Assembly: GCA_023386365.1 (NCBI GenBank)
Contig: JAEWJX010000120.1
Span: 8,679 to 72,678 of the forward strand
Direction: 5' to 3'
Length of the DNA stretch: 64,000 nucleotides
Origin: Actinomycetes bacterium
GTDB lineage: Bacteria > Actinomycetota > Actinomycetes > Actinomycetales > Microbacteriaceae
In this document: one piece after another, positions 24,572 to 31,099 of the stretch
How positions within the stretch are numbered: the stretch's first letter is position 1
How the letters are laid out: each line of letters opens with the position of its first letter
Notes under the pieces: model-generated
Database searches by the model: none
The model's input: the letters and a program-made list of their open reading frames with translations, nothing else
Told to the model about the DNA's origin: nothing
Translations under genes and position numbers: made by a program

Positions 24572-24951
24572 AAGATCTCACCGTCGAGGTATACCCAGCG
24601 CGCCCCGACCCGCACGAAACGCGACCGCTCGTGCAGCAGCCCCGCCCCCTCCGGTGAGCGGAACGACGCACGGAACTCCACCACGCCCTCCGCATCCGAC
24701 GCGCCACCCGCGACCGTGTCGACGATCTGCAGACGCCGCCACACGGTGCCGTCGTCGAGGTCGAGCGTCGCCGGACGCGTCGACGGATGCCAGCTCGCCA
24801 ACAGGTACGGCACCAGCCCCCGCACGAACGCACTGAACCGGGAACGCATCAGGGCCTCCGCCGTCGGCGCAGGCTCCCCCGCATGGATCGGCCCGCAACA
24901 CCTCTCGTAGGGTCGGCCCGAACCGCACGGGCAGGCAGCCGGATCGGTCAC
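24568..24951 (-). CDS. YchJ family (UPF0225) protein with SEC-C motif
   Basis: A 127-aa protein. The N-terminal CPCGSGRPYERCCGP is a SEC-C zinc motif, followed by the YchJ domain (EALMRSRFSAFVRG, ending FVRVGARWVYLDG). The function is unknown. It follows the DUF2469 gene directly; the GTG start overlaps the end of that gene's TAG stop region. Confidence 0.87.
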   Translation of the reverse strand: MTDPAACPCGSGRPYERCCGPIHAGEPAPTAEALMRSRFSAFVRGLVPYLLASWHPSTRPATLDLDDGTVWRRLQIVDTVAGGASDAEGVVEFRASFRSPEGAGLLHERSRFVRVGARWVYLDGEIF

Positions 24952-24952
24952 G

Positions 24953-25276
24953 CTACTCGTCGAGCGCGAGCTCCTTCGGGAGCTCCAGATCCTTGTCGCC
25001 GCGCACCTCGACGTTCACATCTTTGAACGTGAGCACCCGCACGCTCTTCACGAAACGGTCGGAACGGTACACATCCCACACCCACACGTCGTTCATCGTG
25101 AGCTCGAAGTAGAAATCGTGCTCCGTGTCGTGACGCTCCAGCGACACCTCGTTCGCGAGGTAGAAACGGCGCTCGGTCTCGATCACATACTTGAACTGGC
25201 CGACGACGTCGCGATACTCGCGGTACAGCGCCAGCTCGACCTCGCGGTCGTAGTCGTCGAAATCGTCGTCGTCCAT
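24953..25276 (-). CDS. DUF2469 domain protein
   Basis: A 107-aa acidic protein (MDDDDFDDYDREVELALYREY) of the actinobacterial DUF2469 family, typically encoded next to rnhB and yraN, as here. No function is known. TAGACT lies 7 bases before its ATG, suggesting a leaderless transcript. Confidence 0.88.
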   Translation of the reverse strand: MDDDDFDDYDREVELALYREYRDVVGQFKYVIETERRFYLANEVSLERHDTEHDFYFELTMNDVWVWDVYRSDRFVKSVRVLTFKDVNVEVRGDKDLELPKELALDE

Positions 25277-25283
25277 CCCGACG

Positions 25284-25289
25284 AGTCTA
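25284..25289 (-). promoter_or_regulatory. -10 element TAGACT, leaderless DUF2469 gene
   Basis: Minus-strand TAGACT, 7 bases, ATG at 25276. It lies in the 18-base gap after rnhB, so DUF2469 and YchJ may be transcribed separately. Confidence 0.5.
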
Positions 25290-25294
25290 GTTCT

Positions 25295-25960
25295 CTAGAA
25301 CAGTGCGGGCTGCTTCAGCCAACTCCAACGGTGCAGCGCCGTCGACCCGAGGCGGTCGATGGCGGCGTAGTGGCTGGCCGAGGCGTAGCCCTTGTTGCTC
25401 ACCCAGTCGTAGCCGGGGTGCACGCCGTCCGCCTCGATCATCATGCGGTCGCGGTGCACCTTCGCCAGCACGGATGCGGCGGCCACCGTCGCGCAGTCGC
25501 GGTCGGCTTTCACGCGGGTGATCACGCGCGGCCTCGACGACTCCGGCCAGGCGGCCAGTGCCGGCGTCAGCCAGTCGTGCGAACCGTCGAGCACCACCAC
25601 CGCCGTTTCCACCGGCACCCCGGAGACGATCAGCGTCTCCAGCGCGCGGGTCGCGGCGAGCCCCAGCCCCGGCACGATGCCGATGCTGTCGACCTCGGCG
25701 TTGTCGGCGAGTCCCACCGCCCAGTGCGGCGCCCACTCGGCGACCACCGGATGCAGTGCCTCGCGCTTCGCCTCTGACAGCAGCTTCGAGTCGCGCAGAC
25801 CCACCGGCATCCGCTTCACATCGGGGAGGAACACCCCGAGACCCACAGCCACCGGGCCGGCGATCGCGCCCCGGCCCACCTCGTCGCACCCGATCACCAG
25901 CGTGGCGCCGTCGCGGAACAGCGACCGCTCCACCCTGAGGGTCGGGTCGGCGACGGTCAT
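25295..25960 (-). CDS. rnhB: Ribonuclease HII
   Basis: A 221-aa RNase HII that removes ribonucleotides and RNA primers from DNA. Catalytic carboxylates are in CDEVGRGAIAGP and VLDGSHDW; KADRDCATVAAASVLAK and the terminal WSWLKQPALF also fit. The ATG at 25960 overlaps the lepB stop (ATGA); the longer frame upstream is inside lepB and rejected. Part of rplS-lepB-rnhB. Confidence 0.95.
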   Translation of the reverse strand: MTVADPTLRVERSLFRDGATLVIGCDEVGRGAIAGPVAVGLGVFLPDVKRMPVGLRDSKLLSEAKREALHPVVAEWAPHWAVGLADNAEVDSIGIVPGLGLAATRALETLIVSGVPVETAVVVLDGSHDWLTPALAAWPESSRPRVITRVKADRDCATVAAASVLAKVHRDRMMIEADGVHPGYDWVSNKGYASASHYAAIDRLGSTALHRWSWLKQPALF

Positions 25961-26796
25961 CCGCCCGACGTCTCCGTGTTGGCGGGGTCGGGCGTGGGCG
26001 AGCCGGTGTTCTCGACCGCCGGGGCGTCGCCCGCATCCGGCACGTCGCCGAATACGATCGGGTAGTTGTCGAGCAGCGCCCACCGGTCGATCGGCCACGA
26101 GATCAGCACCGCACGGCCCACCACGTTGTCGATCGGCACGAAGCCGTTGCCCGGGTTCTCACGGTTGTAGCGGGAGTCGCGCGAGTTCCAGCGGTTGTCG
26201 CCCATCACCCAGAGCGACCCCTCCGGCACCGTCACCTCGAAGTCGTCCTTCGAGACCTTGGTGGCGTTCGGCGGCAGCTTCACGTACGGCGACTCGTCGA
26301 GCGCCTCCCCGTTGACCGACATCTGCCCGAAGTCGTCGCAGCACACGACGGTGTCGCCCGGCAGACCGATGACACGCTTGATGAGGTGGTCGTTCGAGTC
26401 GGGGGCGGTGAGGCCCACGAACGACAGCAGCCAGTCGAAGAACCCGGCCACCGGGTTCTGCTCCGGCTGCGGCACCGGCTGCAGCCACCCGCCCGGGTCC
26501 TTGAACACGACCACGTCGCCGCGCTCGATCGGGATCAGGTCGGGCTCCAGCTGGTTCACGATGATCCGGTCGTTGCGGATCAGGGTGTCTTCCATCGACT
26601 CCGACGGGATGTAGAACGAGCGGATGAGGAACGTCTTGATGAGGAACGAGATGATGATCGCGGCCAGCACGATGAGGGCCACATCCCGAAGGAAGTAGAC
26701 GAAACCGCGCTTGCGGCTCGTCTCCCGAGACGACGATTCCGTCGTCTCGCGGTCGTCGGTGGCGGGCGCCGCGGCTGCGTCGATCTCGTCGCTCAT
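25957..26796 (-). CDS. lepB: Signal peptidase I
   Basis: A 279-aa membrane serine protease that removes Sec and Tat signal peptides. One TM segment (about residues 32-55) follows a charged N-terminus; the Ser of PSESM and the Lys of LIKRVIGLPGD form the dyad, and GDNRWNSRDSR is box E. The start at 26796 has GGGAG upstream; longer frames are rejected. A 25-residue Pro/Thr-rich tail is not part of the catalytic fold. Confidence 0.95.
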   Translation of the reverse strand: MSDEIDAAAAPATDDRETTESSSRETSRKRGFVYFLRDVALIVLAAIIISFLIKTFLIRSFYIPSESMEDTLIRNDRIIVNQLEPDLIPIERGDVVVFKDPGGWLQPVPQPEQNPVAGFFDWLLSFVGLTAPDSNDHLIKRVIGLPGDTVVCCDDFGQMSVNGEALDESPYVKLPPNATKVSKDDFEVTVPEGSLWVMGDNRWNSRDSRYNRENPGNGFVPIDNVVGRAVLISWPIDRWALLDNYPIVFGDVPDAGDAPAVENTGSPTPDPANTETSGG

Positions 26797-26884
26797 GTCT
26801 CCCCTGAAAGTCCTCAGCCAGCATAGGCGGCGCCCGCTGAGCGGATGCCGAGCCACGCGAGCGCGCGCGGCATCCGGAATGCGA

Positions 26885-26916
26885 AGAGCCCGGCACCCTT
26901 GCGGGAACCGGGCTCT
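26885..26916 (-). terminator. Hairpin terminator downstream of rplS
   Basis: AGAGCCCGG (26885-26893) pairs with CCGGGCTCT (26908-26916), with an inner CCC/GGG around TTGC. It starts 16 bases after the rplS stop and before lepB, so lepB-rnhB probably has its own promoter or relies on read-through. Confidence 0.8.
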
Positions 26917-26932
26917 CGACGGAGAGGGAGTC

Positions 26933-27280
26933 TCAGGACTCGCGCTTCTCCTTGATCTTCGCCTTCTTGCCGCGCAGCTCGCGCAGGTAGTACAGCTTGG
27001 CGCGACGCACGTCACCGCGGGTGACGACCTCGATGTGGTCGATGACCGGCGAGTGCACCGGGAAGGTGCGCTCGACGCCCACCTGGAAGCTGACCTTGCG
27101 GACCGTGAAGGTCTCGCGCACGCCCTCGTTGGAGCGGCCGATGACGACACCCTGGAAGACCTGGATACGGCTGCGGGTGCCTTCGATGATGTTCACGTGC
27201 ACCTTGACGGTGTCGCCCGGGCGGAAGTCGGGGATGTCGGAACGCAGGGATGCGGCGTCGACGTCGTCGAGGATGTGCAT
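26933..27280 (-). CDS. rplS: 50S ribosomal protein L19
   Basis: A 115-aa L19: FRPGDTVKVHVNIIEG, RIQVFQGVVIGR, VERTFPVHSPVID and RAKLYYLRELRGKKA are all conserved. The start at 27280 (MHILDDVDAASLRSDIP) is chosen over a longer frame that reads through the leader. The 171 bases upstream hold no gene; I saw no clear promoter there. Confidence 0.97.
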   Translation of the reverse strand: MHILDDVDAASLRSDIPDFRPGDTVKVHVNIIEGTRSRIQVFQGVVIGRSNEGVRETFTVRKVSFQVGVERTFPVHSPVIDHIEVVTRGDVRRAKLYYLRELRGKKAKIKEKRES

Positions 27281-27451
27281 GGAGTTATTCGCTCTCTGCG
27301 CCCGCCACAGGTCGAACGCGGTATGAAGATTCTGAGGATTGGGTGGCTTCACGCTGCGACGGTCCCCCTGTGGCAGGGCCGTGCGGAAGCACAAGGATCA
27401 ATGATGCCATACCGGAGGGCACGGCCGCGACTCAGGGCGAGGTCGCCTCGG

Positions 27452-27955
27452 TCAGCTCTCGCCGTCGCGCTTGGTCACATCCTCCGACGTGACCACGATG
27501 ACTTCGCCCAGGTCGAGCGGCTTCTGCTGCGGCATCGACGCGCGGGCCCCCTTCGAGGTGGCGTCGATGTCGTCCATCACCGCCTGGAAGCGCCGACGGC
27601 TCTCGGTGAGCAGCTCCCAGAGTGCCAACCAGAACGCGCCCAGCACCAGCACCACCGCGAGCGCCACGAGCGCCGGATGCGCGACGAAGCCGGTGGCGAT
27701 GAGGGTGAGCCACAGCACGATCAGCACCGCCGCATCCCACCCGGTGACGGCACGCTCCTCGCGCGCCCCCGGACGCCACACCATGAGGCCACCCACCACC
27801 AGAAGCGCCACGAACAGGATCGGGCACACGAACAGGTAGACGAGGAAGTCCCAGCCGATGCCGTCGAGCAGGATCCCGCGGCCGATCAGCACCCAGACGG
27901 GCAGGAGGAACGCCAACGGGAACAGCAGGCGATAGACGACTCGGCGGACGACCAT
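27452..27955 (-). CDS. Conserved membrane protein of unknown function
   Basis: A 167-aa protein with four hydrophobic segments (about 8-28, 37-60, 75-92, 95-115) and a cytosolic C-terminal tail of about 50 residues containing RRRFQAVMDDIDATSKG. I do not recognise the family. It lies between rplS and the divergent map gene, 22 bases from the map start. Confidence 0.7.
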   Translation of the reverse strand: MVVRRVVYRLLFPLAFLLPVWVLIGRGILLDGIGWDFLVYLFVCPILFVALLVVGGLMVWRPGAREERAVTGWDAAVLIVLWLTLIATGFVAHPALVALAVVLVLGAFWLALWELLTESRRRFQAVMDDIDATSKGARASMPQQKPLDLGEVIVVTSEDVTKRDGES

Positions 27956-27965
27956 CCCACAAGGT

Positions 27966-27971
27966 TACGCT
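27966..27971 (+). promoter_or_regulatory. -10 element TACGCT, leaderless map
   Basis: TACGCT, 6 bases (TCCCAG), GTG start of map at 27978. Confidence 0.5.
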
Positions 27972-27977
27972 TCCCAG

Positions 27978-28748
27978 GTGATTGAACTCCGGACGCCCGC
28001 TGAGATCGAGCAGATGAAAGCCGCAGGCCGCTTCGTGGCGAGTGTGCTCGAAGCCACGCGCGACGCCGCCGACGTGGGCGTCAACCTGCTCGACCTCGAC
28101 CGCCTCGCGCACGACATGATCCGCAAGGCGGGCGCCGAGAGCTGCTACATCGACTACCACCCGTCGTTCGGCGGCTCCCCGTTCGGCAAGGTGATCTGCA
28201 CCTCCGTGAACGACGCCGTGCTGCACGGGCTCCCCCACGACTACCGCCTGAAGAACGGCGACCTGCTGTCGCTCGACTTCGCCGCATCCGTCGACGGATG
28301 GGTGGCCGACTCGGCACTGTCGATCGTGGTGGGCGACGCCGACCCGAAAGACCTCGAACTGATCGCCACCACCGAACGCGCCCTCGAGGCCGGCATCGCC
28401 GCCGCCACCATCGGGCACAAGATCGGCGACATCTCCGCCTCCATCGGCGACGTCGCGGAGGCCGCCGGGCTCGGCGTGAACCTCGACTTCGGCGGGCACG
28501 GCGTCGGTCGCGTCATGCACGGCGACCCCCACATCCCCAACGACGGCCGCCGCAAGCGCGGACTGCCGCTGCGCGCCGGACTGGTGTTCGCGATCGAGCC
28601 GTGGTTCATGCACACCACCGACGAGATCTACACCGACCGCGACGGATGGACTCTGCGCGCCAAGGACGGCTCCCGCGGCGCCCACGCCGAGCACACCGTG
28701 GCCATCACGCCCGACGGCCCCCTCGTGCTCACCGCCCGCACCAGCTGA
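27978..28748 (+). CDS. map: Type I methionine aminopeptidase
   Basis: A 256-aa MetAP that removes the initiator Met. Metal ligands are visible: two Asp in LSLDFAASVDGWVAD, His in GGHGVGRVMHGDP, Glu in FAIEPW and Glu in AHAEHTV. The substrate-pocket ICTSVNDAVLHGLP is typical. GTG start, leaderless by position. Its presence next to rplS fits the housekeeping backbone. Confidence 0.95.
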   Translation: MIELRTPAEIEQMKAAGRFVASVLEATRDAADVGVNLLDLDRLAHDMIRKAGAESCYIDYHPSFGGSPFGKVICTSVNDAVLHGLPHDYRLKNGDLLSLDFAASVDGWVADSALSIVVGDADPKDLELIATTERALEAGIAAATIGHKIGDISASIGDVAEAAGLGVNLDFGGHGVGRVMHGDPHIPNDGRRKRGLPLRAGLVFAIEPWFMHTTDEIYTDRDGWTLRAKDGSRGAHAEHTVAITPDGPLVLTARTS

Positions 28749-28781
28749 CGGATCGCCCGAGAGGGCCGCTGCGCGACCTCC

Positions 28782-29687
28782 TCAGTCGGCGGCGACCGTG
28801 GCGACGACGGGGACCGCGTTCTTGCCGGCGACGGGTCGGCGTGCGCGCTGCGTGCGGCCGACGTCCCCCGGGAGCGACAGCTTGCCGGTACCCTCGGCGC
28901 GCTTGCGGTGGGTGGCGTAGAGCGGGATCGCCACGAAGGTGAGACCGCCGATCAGGTTGCCCACGATCGTCGGCAGCTCGTTCCACAGCAGGTAGTCGCT
29001 GATCGTGAAGTCGGCCCCCAGCAGCAGGCCCGAGGGGAACAGGAACATGTTGACGATCGAGTGCTCGAAGCCCATGTAGAAGAAGAGCATGATCGGCAGC
29101 CACATCCCGACGACCTTGCCGACCAGGGTGTCCGACATCATGAACGCGACGATGCCGGTCGACACCATCCAGTTGCAGAGGATGCCGCGGACGACGAGCG
29201 TCAGCATGCCGGCGGCACCGTGCTCCGCGTAGCCGACGGTGCGGCCGTGGCCGATCTCGCCGATCGCGTGACCGACGGGGCTCGGGTCGGACGAGAAGCC
29301 GTACGTGAAGTAGATCGCCATCAGCACGGCGACGGTGAACGCCCCCAGGAAGTTGCCGAGGAACACGAGTCCCCAGTTTCGCCACAGGTGACGCAGCTTC
29401 AGTCCCGGGCGCTTCGCGTAGAGGGCCAGCGGGCCGAGCGTGAAGACGCCGGTCAGCAGGTCGTAGCCCAGCAGGTAGAGCAGCACGAACCCAACGGGGA
29501 ACAGCACGGCGCCGAGCAGCGGCTGACCGGTCTGCACCCCCACCGTCACCGCGAACGCGGCGCCGAGGGTGAGGAGCGCGGCCCCCATGTAGGCGCGGAT
29601 GAGGGTGTCACGGGTGGAGAGCTTGAGCTTGTATTCGCCGGCGTCGACCATGCGTTCGACCAGCTCGGCGGGCTTGATGTAGGACAT
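28782..29687 (-). CDS. Formate/nitrite transporter (FNT) family channel
   Basis: A 301-aa six-TM channel of the FNT family. The conserved central His is in GFEHSIVNMFLFP and the first half has the LGAAFAVTVG TM1 region. Given nirBD, a chelatase and siroheme methyltransferase next door, nitrite uptake (NirC role) is the natural reading, though formate cannot be excluded. ATG with GGAGG Shine-Dalgarno. A 45-residue basic tail extends beyond the channel. Transcribed on its own from the same strand as nirD. Confidence 0.88.
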   Translation of the reverse strand: MSYIKPAELVERMVDAGEYKLKLSTRDTLIRAYMGAALLTLGAAFAVTVGVQTGQPLLGAVLFPVGFVLLYLLGYDLLTGVFTLGPLALYAKRPGLKLRHLWRNWGLVFLGNFLGAFTVAVLMAIYFTYGFSSDPSPVGHAIGEIGHGRTVGYAEHGAAGMLTLVVRGILCNWMVSTGIVAFMMSDTLVGKVVGMWLPIMLFFYMGFEHSIVNMFLFPSGLLLGADFTISDYLLWNELPTIVGNLIGGLTFVAIPLYATHRKRAEGTGKLSLPGDVGRTQRARRPVAGKNAVPVVATVAAD

Positions 29688-29790
29688 CGGTGAACCTCCG
29701 AAAAGTAGGGGGTGAAGGGGTCTGCACTCATCCTGGAACCCGGATGTTTCGCCTGCCGCGCGGTCCTGTTGCGACCTTCGAACGAAGCGA

Positions 29791-30537
29791 TCACATCGCC
29801 GGATGCGTGAGGTGAGGTGCGCGGGCCGCCGCCAGGTAGCGGTCGATCACGAGCTCGACGAGCTCGACGGGCGGTGCGCCGTGGGCGGCGAGCAGCGGCT
29901 CGGAGGTGACATCCCCGCCCGCTCGCGCGGCCAGCTCGGCGAAGTACCCGGGGGCGAGCAGGTAGCTCGCCACGACGATGCGGGCGTGCGGATGCGCCGC
30001 CCGGGTGGTGGCCACCTCGTCGGCGAGACGCGGCAGCGCCGCCGAGATGTACCCGACGGTGACGTGGTGGCGGATGCGTTCGCCGAGTCGGCGGGCGGTC
30101 TCGGCGCAGTCGGCGACCGCGCGTGCGTCGCTCGAACCGGCCGCCGCGAGGACGACCACGTCATCCGGTCGCAGCCCCGCCTCGTCGAGGCGGCGGGCGA
30201 GCAGCGCGACGAGCCGGTCGTCGGGACCGAGCGCGGCCGCGACGACCGCGCCATCGGAGCCCGCCGCATCCTCGGCCAGATCGACGTGCACGTGGTAGCC
30301 GGCCGACAGCAGCAGCGGCACGATCACCGCGTCGCGGGCCGGCGGAAGCGCCCCGAGCACGGTCGGCACATCCGGTTGCTGCACGTCGACGAACCCCTCA
30401 TGCACCGCGAGGTCGGGGCGGGCGGCGGCGACACCGGAGACGAGCGCCGACACCGCGGCCTGCCCCGTGGGCGAGGAGGTGCCGTGCGAGATCGCGAGCA
30501 GAGCGGGGGCGAGAACCACCTCGGCCGCCGGCCTCAC
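29791..30537 (-). CDS. Sirohydrochlorin chelatase (CbiX/SirB family)
   Basis: A 248-aa two-repeat chelatase: LAISHGTSSPTGQAAV holds the metal-binding His, and LLLSAGYHVHVDL the second. It should insert Fe2+ into sirohydrochlorin to give siroheme, the NirB cofactor; a cobalt role is the alternative but no cobalamin genes are nearby. GTG start overlaps the nirD stop (GTGA). No precorrin-2 dehydrogenase is visible in the window. Confidence 0.87.
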   Translation of the reverse strand: MRPAAEVVLAPALLAISHGTSSPTGQAAVSALVSGVAAARPDLAVHEGFVDVQQPDVPTVLGALPPARDAVIVPLLLSAGYHVHVDLAEDAAGSDGAVVAAALGPDDRLVALLARRLDEAGLRPDDVVVLAAAGSSDARAVADCAETARRLGERIRHHVTVGYISAALPRLADEVATTRAAHPHARIVVASYLLAPGYFAELAARAGGDVTSEPLLAAHGAPPVELVELVIDRYLAAARAPHLTHPAM

Positions 30538-30920
30538 GCGGCGACCTCGATCTCGATCATCCCTCCCACCACACGGGTGCGGAACGTGGCGAGAGCGAGC
30601 GACGGGTCATCGAGGCAGGCGCCCGTCTGCAGGTCGTACACCTGCTTCAGCAGCGGAGACGCGATCGTCGCGCGCTCCCCGCGCGAACCGACGATGCCCC
30701 GCGCCATGACGTACGACGAGGTGACCGGGTCGCGGTGGTCCACCGCGTACAGCTCCCCCGGCTCCACCAGCACCAGCGCGATCTGGCGACCGTCGACGAC
30801 GACCGCCTCGCCCCACGCGGGCTCCAGCTCGGCGACCTCGCACACCGGATGCCACGCGACCGCGGCAGGCTCCGTGGCGGCGTTCCCGGATGAGGCGGCG
30901 GCGGGGATCGTGAGCGTCAT
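30534..30920 (-). CDS. nirD: Nitrite reductase (NADH) small subunit
   Basis: A 128-aa Rieske-like NirD; WHPVCEVAELEPAWGEAVVV, VAVDHRDP-like core (YAVDHRDPVTSSYVMARGIVG) and SPLLKQVYDLQTGACLDD are typical. The Rieske Cys/His ligands are absent, as usual for NirD. Unusually it is divergent from nirB and coupled to the sirohydrochlorin chelatase gene. The start has TACCGT 7 bases upstream and GlnR-type boxes just beyond. Confidence 0.92.
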   Translation of the reverse strand: MTLTIPAAASSGNAATEPAAVAWHPVCEVAELEPAWGEAVVVDGRQIALVLVEPGELYAVDHRDPVTSSYVMARGIVGSRGERATIASPLLKQVYDLQTGACLDDPSLALATFRTRVVGGMIEIEVAA

Positions 30921-30927
30921 GGCCTCG

Positions 30928-30933
30928 ACGGTA
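30928..30933 (-). promoter_or_regulatory. -10 element TACCGT, nirD promoter
   Basis: Minus-strand TACCGT, 7 bases, ATG of nirD: a leaderless arrangement. The GlnR-like boxes then lie at about -24 to -62, a usual activator position. Confidence 0.5.
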
Positions 30934-30943
30934 CGGCCGCCGT

Positions 30944-30982
30944 GTTTCGCCGGCGGTCACCCGCCGGTTTCGCTTTCGTGAC
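30944..30982 (-). promoter_or_regulatory. Tandem GlnR-type box upstream of nirD
   Basis: Read on the minus strand: GTCAC-6-GAAAC (30982-30967), 6 bases, GTGAC-7-GAAAC (30960-30944). The actinobacterial GlnR consensus is gTnAC-n6-GaAAc; the first half is perfect and the second has one extra spacer base. Confidence 0.75.
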
Positions 30983-31032
30983 GTCTGACTCACAACTCGC
31001 ACCCGGTCTCGTGGGGCAGATGTGAGGCGTCT

Positions 31033-31048
31033 GTTACATAGGGGAAAC
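31033..31048 (+). promoter_or_regulatory. GlnR-type box upstream of nirB
   Basis: GTTAC (31033-31037), 6 bases, GAAAC (31044-31048): a perfect match to gTnAC-n6-GaAAc. It ends 52 bases before the nirB ATG and just upstream of the likely -10 TACTGT. Confidence 0.75.
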
Positions 31049-31069
31049 AGCCGGGCAACGGCGGCTTCC

Positions 31070-31075
31070 TACTGT
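31070..31075 (+). promoter_or_regulatory. -10 element TACTGT, nirB promoter
   Basis: TACTGT implies transcription from about 31082, leaving room for the GGGAGG Shine-Dalgarno (31088-31093). There is no recognisable -35, consistent with an activator-dependent promoter. Confidence 0.4.
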
Positions 31076-31099
31076 CGAGGCATCGACGGGAGGCAGCAC

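Noticed and set aside
28756..28767. Small hairpin GCCC-GAGA-GGGC between map and the FNT gene
   Set aside because: A 4-bp stem is too short to be called a terminator in GC-rich DNA.
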